Below, in pieces: positions 1 to 6,433 of a stretch of 64,000 nucleotides of DNA (the first letter of the stretch is position 1; each line of letters opens with the position of its first letter). The translations under genes and the position numbers were made by a program. The stretch spans positions 62,001 to 126,000 of the forward strand of contig CALUPO010000001.1 in the NCBI GenBank assembly GCA_944322675.1, in the 5' to 3' direction. The notes under the pieces were generated by a model. That model did no database searches and was not told the DNA's origin. It saw only the letters and a program-made list of their open reading frames with translations. This DNA is from Candidatus Gastranaerophilales bacterium. Lineage in GTDB: Bacteria > Cyanobacteriota > Vampirovibrionia > Gastranaerophilales > Gastranaerophilaceae.

Positions 1-237
1 GAGCAGGCAAAACAAATGCAAAGCATAAATCAGGATATGATGCAGTTAAATATGATGCTTGGGCAAAATAATAATTCAAATAATAATAATATGATGAATA
101 TGCTTCCATTTATGATGATGTCTAATAATAATCCAAATTCAAATTTTAAAATGACACCTGAGATGATACAAACTATGGTTATGTCACAGATGATGCCTAA
201 TTTGGATTTCAATATGAGTAATAATAATAGAAATTAA
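1..237 (+). CDS. C-terminal part of an unknown Met/Asn-rich protein
   Basis: An open frame runs in from the left edge of the window (the codons before the Met at 16 are open) and stops at 237, so this is probably the C-terminus of a longer gene cut by the window. The visible 79 residues are low-complexity: clusters of Met (NMMLG, FMMM) and long Asn runs. No domain is recognisable. It lies 21 bp upstream of fliW in the same direction, so it may share that transcript and could belong to a flagellar or surface protein; that is inference only. The Met at 16 could also be a true start, but I see no clear ribosome binding site. Confidence 0.5.
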   Translation, partial: EQAKQMQSINQDMMQLNMMLGQNNNSNNNNMMNMLPFMMMSNNNPNSNFKMTPEMIQTMVMSQMMPNLDFNMSNNNRN

Positions 238-258
238 GAGAGGTTTTAGTTTTTTATT

Positions 259-687
259 ATGAAAATATTAAGTGAAAAACTAGGAGAGATTGAAATTGAC
301 GAAAATTCAATTATACATTTTGTTTCTCCAATTATAGGTTTTAATGATATAAATCAATATGTAATAGTTAAATTAAATCAAAATGATAAATTTAGTTGGC
401 TTCAAGCATGCAATGATAAAAGTGTTACATTTCCAATAACCGTACCACAGGCTTTTGACATTGATTATACGTTTGAAATTGATGATAATAATCAAAAGCT
501 TTTGAATTTAGAAGGATCTGATGATATTTTAACTTTTAATATAGTAAATATTCCACTAAATCGCCCTGAGGATGCCACTATAAATCTGCTTGCACCTGTT
601 GTTATTAATATAAAACAAAATATAGGTGCACAATTGATACTTTCTGGTTCAAATCATTTACCAAATAAAAGACTTTTTGATTTGTAG
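259..687 (+). CDS. fliW: Flagellar assembly factor FliW
   Basis: The 142-residue protein has the FliW family pattern: an N-terminal acidic beta strand (GEIEIDENSIIHF), the GF turn near residue 27, and the conserved LNRPEDATINLLAPVVIN segment near 100-117. FliW binds flagellin and antagonises CsrA, coupling filament assembly to translation of flagellin mRNA. It is followed 25 bp downstream by csrA, the usual partner, which supports the call. A GAGAGG-like sequence lies about 15 bases before the ATG, farther than usual. The length is normal for the family. Confidence 0.93.
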   Translation: MKILSEKLGEIEIDENSIIHFVSPIIGFNDINQYVIVKLNQNDKFSWLQACNDKSVTFPITVPQAFDIDYTFEIDDNNQKLLNLEGSDDILTFNIVNIPLNRPEDATINLLAPVVINIKQNIGAQLILSGSNHLPNKRLFDL

Positions 688-712
688 ATAAAAATAGAAA
701 AGGATATATAAT

Positions 713-970
713 TTGCTTGTATTATCACGTAAAAACGGACAAAAACTTATAATTGATGATAGAATAGAAATAGTTGTTATTGAAAGTTCATATAACTGTG
801 TGAAGCTTGGTATTGTGGCTCCTAAAAATGTTTCCGTTTATCGGGAAGAAGTTTATATTGAAATAATTAAAAATAATAATAATGCCAATTTGACAAGCGT
901 TCAATCTTTAGATGAAGTTAGCAGATTGTTTGAGAAAAAAAAGACTGTAAAAAATGAATTCAAAAACTAA
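713..970 (+). CDS. csrA: Carbon storage regulator CsrA, TTG start
   Basis: This RNA-binding translational regulator is recognised by its N-terminus MLVLSRKNGQKLIIDDRIEI and the central GIVAPKNVSVYREEVY segment, which form the beta strands of the CsrA dimer; the Arg of the YREE stretch is the usual RNA contact. The start is a TTG at 713, preceded by an AAAGGA ribosome binding site, because this frame gives the invariant LVLSRK start. At 85 residues it is somewhat long: the last 25 or so (LTSVQSLDEVSRLFEKKK...) form a charged tail beyond the core fold. Its end overlaps the next gene by 17 bp, implying translational coupling. Confidence 0.95.
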   Translation: MLVLSRKNGQKLIIDDRIEIVVIESSYNCVKLGIVAPKNVSVYREEVYIEIIKNNNNANLTSVQSLDEVSRLFEKKKTVKNEFKN

Positions 971-1544
971 AATTAATCTTATTCGTTCTTCAAATAGAAC
1001 ACAAAGTATTGATATTTTTAAAAAGAAAAATTATTTATATGAATTGGGTTTATGCTATTTACTTGAAGGAAATTTAAAAGAAACAAAAAAAATCTGGCTG
1101 AAACTTGACAAAAATAAAAATTCCATGATTTATTTTAGCCGCTCTATGCTTGGTTTTATTGAAAATAAAATTAAAGATTTACCTTCTTATCTTCAAATAA
1201 AATGTTATTTTGAAAGTTTTTTTGATATACTTTTAGAAAATAAACAAAATGAATTTTGTGATATGTTTTTAAAAAATATTAATGTTTTAGAAGATATAAA
1301 TTGTGAAGTTTATAAATATATAGGTCGTGCACTTTTAAATAATGATTATGATGAACTTGCTTATGATTATTTAAATTATGCTATTCAAATTTTGGATGAT
1401 GATATTGAAGCTTTTTATATGCTAGGAGAATATTATTTAAAATATAATAAAATCGATAAGGCATCTTCTTGTTTTGAAAAGATACTTAAGATAAATAATT
1501 TATATTATCCTGCAATTAAACAACTTAATTTACTTGTAAAATAA
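954..1544 (+). CDS. TPR-repeat protein downstream of csrA
   Basis: The 196-residue protein has helical repeats of tetratricopeptide type, clearest at about 130-190 (YDYLNYAIQILDDDIEAFYML, then YNKIDKASSCFEKILKINNLYYPAI). There is no signal peptide, so it is probably cytoplasmic. It starts inside the end of csrA (17-bp overlap), so it is translated with fliW-csrA and may act as a scaffold in the same regulatory or flagellar process. TPR proteins mediate protein-protein contacts; the partner cannot be read from sequence. Confidence 0.75.
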   Translation: MNSKTKINLIRSSNRTQSIDIFKKKNYLYELGLCYLLEGNLKETKKIWLKLDKNKNSMIYFSRSMLGFIENKIKDLPSYLQIKCYFESFFDILLENKQNEFCDMFLKNINVLEDINCEVYKYIGRALLNNDYDELAYDYLNYAIQILDDDIEAFYMLGEYYLKYNKIDKASSCFEKILKINNLYYPAIKQLNLLVK

Positions 1545-1587
1545 AATATGTACTATTTAATAAAAAAAGAAGAAAGGATTTAAAATT

Positions 1588-2331
1588 ATGAAAGTTAAAT
1601 TTAAAAAATTAATATGTTATTCATTGCTGTCAGCTCTTGCATTTACATTATATCCAAGTTTATCATATTGTGAAGAGAATAATCAAAAAATACTAAATGT
1701 AATACAGCAAGAAGTAAAAGTTAATCAGGCTTATATAGAAAATATTGGGTATCGTTTGCTTAATGCCAATCGTATAGATAAACGAATGAATTTTGTTTTT
1801 AATGGTAAAAATATTATAAATGCTACATCAAGCGGTCTTACCCGCGAAATTACACTTTATAAAGGTATTGCAAATATCTTAAAAACAGATGATGAGTTTG
1901 CCGGTATTTTGGCACATGAAATTTCACATGCTGTTGATTCTTATAACTATAATATGATATCTTATTTTTTAACAACAAAAATGGCTCCTAGAAAATATGA
2001 ATATCGCTGCGATCTTCGTGCTGTTGATTTTATGGTTAAAGCCGGATATGATCCTTTGGGAATGATTGTTGCTTTAAATCGTGTTTTAGATGAAAATAGA
2101 ACTTGGACTATTCTTTGCACTCATCCACGCGGTTCTTTGAGATTAATGAAAGTTTATGAATATATTTACAATAAATATCCTTATTTTTTGGTTAATTCTC
2201 CATATAAAAATGATCCTGTTTATCAAAATTTTCTTCTTACATCACGTAAACAGCGTATGAAATTACAAGAAAAGATTATGGAAAAAAATGAGGCACTAAA
2301 GGATGAGCAAAATGAAAACGAAACTCTTTAA
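1588..2331 (+). CDS. Secreted M48-like zinc metalloprotease
   Basis: The 247-residue protein has an N-terminal signal peptide (about 1-28) and the zinc site HEISH at 110-114, with a likely third ligand in the EYRCDLRAVDFM stretch (Glu138), followed by AGYDPLG as in M48 peptidases of the BepA/Loi type. A conserved THPRGSLRL segment follows near 180. It lacks the transmembrane helices of HtpX and is short, so a periplasmic or outer-membrane quality-control protease is most likely. An AAGAAAGGA ribosome binding site precedes the ATG. The 3' end overlaps the next gene. Confidence 0.85.
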   Translation: MKVKFKKLICYSLLSALAFTLYPSLSYCEENNQKILNVIQQEVKVNQAYIENIGYRLLNANRIDKRMNFVFNGKNIINATSSGLTREITLYKGIANILKTDDEFAGILAHEISHAVDSYNYNMISYFLTTKMAPRKYEYRCDLRAVDFMVKAGYDPLGMIVALNRVLDENRTWTILCTHPRGSLRLMKVYEYIYNKYPYFLVNSPYKNDPVYQNFLLTSRKQRMKLQEKIMEKNEALKDEQNENETL

Positions 2332-2845
2332 AAAAATACAGTTCTTTTTACTTGTTTTATCATTATTTCAAAGTCATTATGCTGCTATTGCTTCAAGTAT
2401 GGTAATAAAAGATGAACTTGTGGAGTCTACTTTAAAAGATAAAAATTTGACTTTTGAAAAATATGAAAAACCTGTAATTCAAGATGAACTTACTAAATTT
2501 TTAGATTACATTGAAAAACCCCAGGTAAGAAAAGGTTTAATTATTGAAAATGAGGATGTTCATTATTTAAAGACTGTTAAAAAACCTTATGTAAACGAAA
2601 ATATAACAATTGAAAACGAGGATATAAAAAATTTAGATTATGATAGAATTGATATTTTGGATAATGTTAATAATGCTGATTTTCAAGATACGTTAAATGT
2701 TTTGAAAATAAAACCGGTAAAAATTATATCGGCAAAAAATTGTCATCTTGGACAATCTGTTGAATTTAAAACTATTGGCAATACCAGATATAAAGATAAC
2801 TATATTGAAGATGGAACTTCTATTATATGCAAAATACAAATATAA
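2312..2845 (+). CDS. Exported protein, N-terminal part of a frame-disrupted gene
   Basis: A signal peptide (MKTKLFKKIQFFLLVLSLF..., ending near IASS) leads into a region with repeats such as LIIENEDVHYLKTVKKPYVNE / ITIENEDIKNLDY. I place the start at the ATG at 2312: TAAAGG sits 9 bases before it but directly abuts the alternative ATG at 2303. The frame stops at 2845, but the adjacent frame (2827-3102) continues with residues that match the C-terminal beta domain of the exported protein at 44174-45124 (GTxxxxKITN ... IxIxxFxFKxK). The two pieces therefore look like one protein split by a frameshift near 2828-2840. It may be a pseudogene, a sequencing error or programmed shifting. Confidence 0.6.
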   Translation: MKTKLFKKIQFFLLVLSLFQSHYAAIASSMVIKDELVESTLKDKNLTFEKYEKPVIQDELTKFLDYIEKPQVRKGLIIENEDVHYLKTVKKPYVNENITIENEDIKNLDYDRIDILDNVNNADFQDTLNVLKIKPVKIISAKNCHLGQSVEFKTIGNTRYKDNYIEDGTSIICKIQI

Positions 2846-3102
2846 CAGATAATGCTTTTGGTGGCAATCCTGGCGATATTACAATTGAAAATTTTCAATT
2901 TAAAGATAAGTCTAAACGTAATTTTAGACTTGAAGGAACAATTGATAAGCATGGGGCAAATAGAACTTTGTGGATTGTGCCTTTAACTGTAGCCACCAAT
3001 TTTTTTACTTTTTGCGGCGGTTACCTTTTTTATATTATTAAAGGCGGACATGCAAAATTGAAACCTGGTGATGAATTTGAACTTGAAATTTTACATAATT
3101 AA
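2827..3102 (+). CDS. C-terminal part of the frame-disrupted exported protein
   Basis: This 91-residue frame starts inside the end of the preceding one (19-bp overlap, offset by one base) without its own ribosome binding site. The segment NTNITDNAFGGNPGDITIEN followed by FQFKDK resembles the C-terminal domain of 44174-45124, which has KITN, then GNGGLIEIKVNSFKYKNK; both then have a hydrophobic Gly-containing stretch and end with a strand of alternating residues. It is best read as the continuation of 2312-2845 rather than an independent gene. The stop lies 5 bp before the left end of a large repeat element. Confidence 0.55.
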   Translation: MQNTNITDNAFGGNPGDITIENFQFKDKSKRNFRLEGTIDKHGANRTLWIVPLTVATNFFTFCGGYLFYIIKGGHAKLKPGDEFELEILHN

Positions 3103-3172
3103 AATTTGGGATTTATATATAAGTTTAATTTTTTAAGAATTATTTAAAATTATTTTAACGACCTCCGGACGG

Positions 3173-3198
3173 GGTTACTTTTGCAGTCAAAAGTAACC
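3173..3198. repeat. Hairpin inside element 1 (TTAC class)
   Basis: Arms GGTTACTTTTG and CAAAAGTAACC are separated by 4 bases. The equivalent position in the second unit (3739-3760) has the different but still paired GCAGCTTTT/AAAAGCTGC, so the pairing is kept while the bases change. Confidence 0.75.
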
Positions 3199-3389
3199 AA
3201 AACCTTTCAACCCACTTGGTTTTCGTATATTCACACGACTCAACCTGAGCCTCCTTAACTCGTGCACTTCGTGCACTCAAACAAAAGGAGGCTTTGACAA
3301 TGTTTCGTCTGTGACTATTACTCAAACCTGCGTATGGGTTGCCATTGTTGATCTCGTTCTCCAACTTTTTTATTCTCCCTCTCCCTAAA

Positions 3390-3410
3390 GGGAGAGGGTT
3401 GGGGTGAGGG
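3390..3410 (+). repeat. G-quadruplex motif in element 1
   Basis: Four G-runs (3,3,4,3) are separated by loops of 3, 2 and 3 bases. An equivalent motif lies at 4001-4021. Each directly follows a CCCTCTCCC stretch that could instead pair with the first two G-runs, so a hairpin and a quadruplex are alternatives. Confidence 0.6.
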
Positions 3411-4000
3411 TGATAAAAATTAAGTTTAAAATTAATTTAATATCCTCCGGACGGGGTTACTTTATTTATTTTTTTTAAAGAATTAAACAGTCGTAGAATA
3501 AAGTCAACAAATGTAACCCATACGCAGGCACGAACAATTATCACTCTCTTGAATTTCCTTCAAGCTCAAAGCACTTCGCCTATCGCACTTCGTGCTGTCG
3601 GCTTCGGTTTTTTTTCCGCCTGAGGTATCCGCCCTCATTTCATTCGGGAGTCTTTCCTACGGCGGAAATTAGTAATATATGGGGGAGGCTTTGCCTCCCC
3701 CATATCCCCCACACGAAAGTTAACGACCTCCGGATGGGGCAGCTTTTACGCAAAAGCTGCACAAAACCTCAACCCACTTGGTTTTCGTATATTCACACGA
3801 CTCAACTTGAGCCTCCTTAACTCGTGCACTTCGTGCACTCAAACAAAAGGAGGCTTTGACAATGTTTCGTCTGTGACTATTACTCAAACCTGCGTATGGG
3901 TTGCCATTGTTGACCGCATTCTCTAACTTTTTTATTATCCCTCTCCCTTTTAAGCGTGAGGGTTAGGGTGAGGGTCTTTTCCTATCTCCCTCTCCCTAAA

Positions 4001-4021
4001 GGGAGAGGGTAGGGGTGAGGG
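4001..4021 (+). repeat. Second G-quadruplex motif in element 1
   Basis: Same four-G-run pattern as 3390-3410, with one base changed in the second loop. It is preceded by the self-complementary CCCTCTCCCTAAAGGGAG block. Confidence 0.6.
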
Positions 4022-4408
4022 TGGCAAAATTGTTAAGTTTAAAATATTTTAATGTCCTCCGGACGGGGCAGCTTTGTTTCACGATTTTTTAAAAAATACT
4101 AAACAATTGTAGAATAAAGTCAATAAATGTAACCCATACGCAGGCACGAACAATTATCACTCTCTTGAATTTCCTTCAAGCTCAAAGCACTTCGCCTGTC
4201 GCACTTCGTGCTGCCGGCTTCGGCTTTTCGCTCCCCGGGGCTTCGCCCGTACGGAAATCCGCTTTTTCCACAAAAAGTGCCTCCGCCTGAAAGGCTTTAA
4301 TTTTATTTAATTATTTAAAATTTTTTTCAAAAAATGATTTAAAAATTATTTCAATGTCTTTTAGACGGAGAAACTTTGTGTAAAGTTGTATATAAGTCCC
4401 TAAAATAA

Positions 4409-5005
4409 TTATATTAATACACGACACTCAATAGCTTTGCTTATGGTAATTTCATCAGCATATTCTAAATCCGAACCTATAGGAAGTCCCATGGCAATTC
4501 TACTTATTTTAACATTAAAAGGTTTTAAAAGTTTTGAAATATATAAACTTGTAGCTTCACCTTCAACAGTTGGATTTAAAGCAAGGATAACTTCTTCTAT
4601 TTCATTTTGAGAGATACGATTAATTAACTCTCGAATACGTATATCATTTGCCCCTATTCCATCAAGTGGTGAAATAACTCCTTGAAGTACATGATATACG
4701 CCATTATATTCATTTGTTTTTTCTATTGCAAGAAGATCTTTTGTCTCACTAACAACACATATAGTTTTGTCGTCACGATTTGAATTTGAACAAATTTCAC
4801 AAGGATCACTTTGAGACATATTATAACATATACTGCAATAATGTATTTTTTCTTTAGCTTCAATCATTAAATTGGCAAATTTTTGGACTTCAGGACTTGA
4901 CATTTTAAGCAAATGTAATGCCATTCTTTGTGCTGACTTTGGACCTATTGACGGGAAACGTTCGAAAAAGTCAATAAGGTTTGCTAAAGGCTTTGTATAT
5001 TGCAT
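4409..5005 (-). CDS. recR: Recombination mediator RecR
   Basis: The 198-residue protein has the RecR architecture: an N-terminal helix-hairpin-helix (FERFPSIGPKSAQRMALHLL), a C4 zinc finger with Cys57, Cys60, Cys69 and Cys72, then a TOPRIM domain (ICVVSETKDLLAIEKT ... VLQGVISPLDGIG). RecR acts with RecF/RecO to load RecA on gapped DNA. It sits directly after ybaB (3-bp gap), the classical ybaB-recR pair. The length is normal. Its stop codon is 8 bp from the end of the long repeat element. Confidence 0.97.
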   Translation of the reverse strand: MQYTKPLANLIDFFERFPSIGPKSAQRMALHLLKMSSPEVQKFANLMIEAKEKIHYCSICYNMSQSDPCEICSNSNRDDKTICVVSETKDLLAIEKTNEYNGVYHVLQGVISPLDGIGANDIRIRELINRISQNEIEEVILALNPTVEGEATSLYISKLLKPFNVKISRIAMGLPIGSDLEYADEITISKAIECRVLI

Positions 5006-5008
5006 TGT

Positions 5009-5344
5009 TTAAAATAACCCCGGTATATTTATTCCGCCTGTTAAGCCTTTCATTTTATTTTCAAAAACAGATGATGCTTTTTTATTTGCTTCATTTATTG
5101 CTTGAGTTATTAAATCTTCTAACATTTCAACAGTTTCATCATCAACACTTTGAGGATTTTCAGGATTTATGGCTTCTTTTGTTAACTTAATTGACTTAAA
5201 ATTCTTTTGTCCATCCACAACAACGGTAACGCTTTTATTTGGTGCATAACCTGTTAATTCTTGAGCTTTTAATTCTTCCTGTGCTTGAGTCAATTTTTTT
5301 TGCATTTGCCCAAACTGTTTCATTAAATTCCCCATATTCATCAT
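5009..5344 (-). CDS. ybaB: Nucleoid-associated protein YbaB/EbfC
   Basis: The 111-residue protein has the YbaB/EbfC pattern: N-terminal coiled coil (LMKQFGQMQKKLTQAQEELK) followed by TVVVDGQKNFKSIKL and a C-terminal helix ending in GGINIPGLF. YbaB forms dimers that bind DNA. It is immediately upstream of recR; dnaX, often the gene before, is absent, so the pair has its own promoter at 5386-5414. Two adjacent ATG codons (5344, 5341) are possible starts; a GGGGAGAA sequence lies a little far upstream. Confidence 0.95.
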   Translation of the reverse strand: MMNMGNLMKQFGQMQKKLTQAQEELKAQELTGYAPNKSVTVVVDGQKNFKSIKLTKEAINPENPQSVDDETVEMLEDLITQAINEANKKASSVFENKMKGLTGGINIPGLF

Positions 5345-5385
5345 AATTTTTAATTTCTCCCCACAATATTTATATTTCTCAAATT

Positions 5386-5414
5386 ATTATACATAAAATA
5401 AACATTTATAGCAA
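5386..5414 (-). promoter_or_regulatory. Predicted sigma70-type promoter of ybaB-recR
   Basis: On the minus strand TTGCTA (5414-5409) and TATAAT (5391-5386) are separated by exactly 17 bases and lie 42 bases before the ybaB start. Confidence 0.6.
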
Positions 5415-5437
5415 TTATACATTGTTGGATAACTATA

Positions 5438-5693
5438 CTATTTTTTTATTTTTCTTGTAGCATTTATAATACTTGCACTCCAGGCAATAATATTTAAACC
5501 TATAAGCCAGGATTTTATTTTTTTAACTTCAATATTGTTTATGAGGTTTAGAAATGATAGATGCCAATCCAAATAAAAGAAAACCAAATTCATTCCACAC
5601 TTTAGAACTATTTTTTTGCTTTTGAAACATTGGTGTAAAAATATTTGCTTTAATAAGAAAATCAATAATTGGCGATACAGGTGTTTCAATCAT
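5438..5693 (-). pseudogene. Frameshifted small membrane-associated protein gene
   Basis: From the ATG at 5693 one frame gives MIETPVSPIIDFLIKANIFT, then a hydrophobic stretch (FLLFGLASI), and stops early after KPHKQY. A second frame picks up with NLINNIEVKKIKSWLIGLNI and an amphipathic or membrane stretch, ending in KIKK at 5438. Read together they make a plausible protein of about 85 residues with two hydrophobic segments, so a one-base shift around 5550 has probably broken the gene. No family is recognised; the second half loosely resembles the C-terminal hydrophobic region of the neighbour at 5913-6422. A sequencing error cannot be excluded. Confidence 0.45.
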
Positions 5694-5731
5694 AACCAAA
5701 TTGTTGTTTTGTTCATTTGCTTTAAATTTAT

Positions 5732-5767
5732 GGGGGTTATATATTAGTTTACACTAAGTTTTGTGTA
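5732..5767. repeat. Half copy of the terminal-inverted-repeat palindrome
   Basis: The stretch GGGGGTTATATATTAGTTTA followed by CACTAAGTTTTGTGTA matches one arm and the centre of the short palindromes at 34225, 45132 and 55660. The other arm is missing: the sequence passes directly into a broken nucleotidyltransferase-like reading frame. Confidence 0.55.
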
Positions 5768-5771
5768 TTTT

Positions 5772-5912
5772 AATCAAAAGAATAAATATATTTATGAGTT
5801 AAAAGAATTAATAAACAATAGCAATATTCCTTTTATAGTTGAAATATAGGATTTTGATAGATTACCAAATTCTTTTCAAAATGAAATAAAAAAAAGAATA
5901 TATAAGAATTTT
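5772..5912 (+). pseudogene. Remnant of a minimal nucleotidyltransferase (MNT-like) gene
   Basis: The plus-strand frame starting at 5772 reads NQKNKYIYELKELINNSNIP, then FIVEI, an in-frame TAG, then DFDRLPNSFQNEIKKRIYKNF. This is the typical C-terminus of MNT-domain nucleotidyltransferases, where ELK..L..S.IP.KVD is followed by D...LP..F...I. The catalytic N-terminal half (GSR...DxD) is absent and the stop interrupts the remaining part, so it is a decayed fragment. Such proteins are often the antitoxin partner of HEPN toxins; no HEPN gene is visible here. The fragment abuts a half copy of the palindromic repeat, which may mark the deletion point. Confidence 0.5.
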
Positions 5913-6422
5913 TTAAGCTTTTGTGTTTTCTTTTTTATACCCCTTCCAGGTAGCAATATTTGATATTGTCGTGGCGGCAAGTGCAACGCCTGAAAGGCAA
6001 GCGGCTATTATGCCGCTTTTGCGATCAGGTTTTTTATTTATTGCTTGAGAAATTCCGCAAGCTATAAGAGAACCTAAAAGTGCAGTTGATATGGCTTGTT
6101 TAGTCAACAAGTGATTCTTAACTTTCTTGTCATCTGTTTTACCATAAAAATCTGAAATAGTTATACTTTTAAAATTATTAATTCCCGTTAAAATTAACAT
6201 TAACATTGTTAAAGAATAAGCCAGCTTATGCTTCTTTACTTCTTGTTTCAAGTTATCAACACCATCAAATATTGGCACACTTGTTGCTCCTGCAATATAA
6301 GACAATGTTGTAAGTGTACTTGATGCAAGGCTGTTTTCTATAACTAAATTTTTTTTATTTATATTTTTATCTTTTTGATTTTGTCTAAAACCAATATTCA
6401 TATTTGGATTAATAGCTTGCAT
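5913..6422 (-). CDS. Orphan membrane protein with an N-terminal GF motif
   Basis: The 169-residue protein is not recognised. After a polar, Asn/Lys-rich N-terminus containing NIGFRQNQ (residues 9-16) come three or four hydrophobic segments, at about 31-52, 66-84, 108-124 and 139-157, with the polar DFYGKTDDKKVKNH between the second and third. It lies 11 bp after 6434-7399 on the same strand and is probably co-transcribed. The N-terminal GF sits where other orphan proteins of this window have SFG or YFG. There is no signal peptide. Confidence 0.6.
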   Translation of the reverse strand: MQAINPNMNIGFRQNQKDKNINKKNLVIENSLASSTLTTLSYIAGATSVPIFDGVDNLKQEVKKHKLAYSLTMLMLILTGINNFKSITISDFYGKTDDKKVKNHLLTKQAISTALLGSLIACGISQAINKKPDRKSGIIAACLSGVALAATTISNIATWKGYKKENTKA

Positions 6423-6433
6423 ATTTTTTCCTT

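Larger units (their letters stand above)
3108..4400. mobile_element. Long non-coding mosaic element with terminal inverted repeats, copy 1
   Basis: The 1.3-kb region has no credible gene. The left end reads GGGATTTATATATAAGTTTA (3108-3127) and the right end TAAAGTTGTATATAAGTCCC (4381-4400), an imperfect terminal inverted repeat also seen in short palindromes elsewhere in the window. Inside are alternating modules, each introduced by CCTCCGGACGGGG or a variant (3163, 3443, 3728, 4056). Type 1 modules (about 3163-3440 and 3728-4050) carry a hairpin, a GAGCCTCC...GGAGGC stem, and a C/G-rich block. Type 2 modules (3443-3720 and 4056-4290) carry AACCCATACGCAGG and GC-rich hairpins. It is richer in G+C than its surroundings. 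It lies between two convergent stop codons, 5 and 8 bp away. Confidence 0.75.

Noticed and set aside
3155-3364. 69-residue open frame on the minus strand inside element 1
   Set aside because: The same frame appears in other repeat copies (for example near 25795-26473) because the repeat itself is shared; no ribosome binding site, and the frame is broken by copy differences.
3679-3710. GGGGGAGGC...GCCTCCCCC hairpin as an intrinsic terminator
   Set aside because: It has no T-run and recurs inside element 2 as part of the type 2 module, so it belongs to the repeat.
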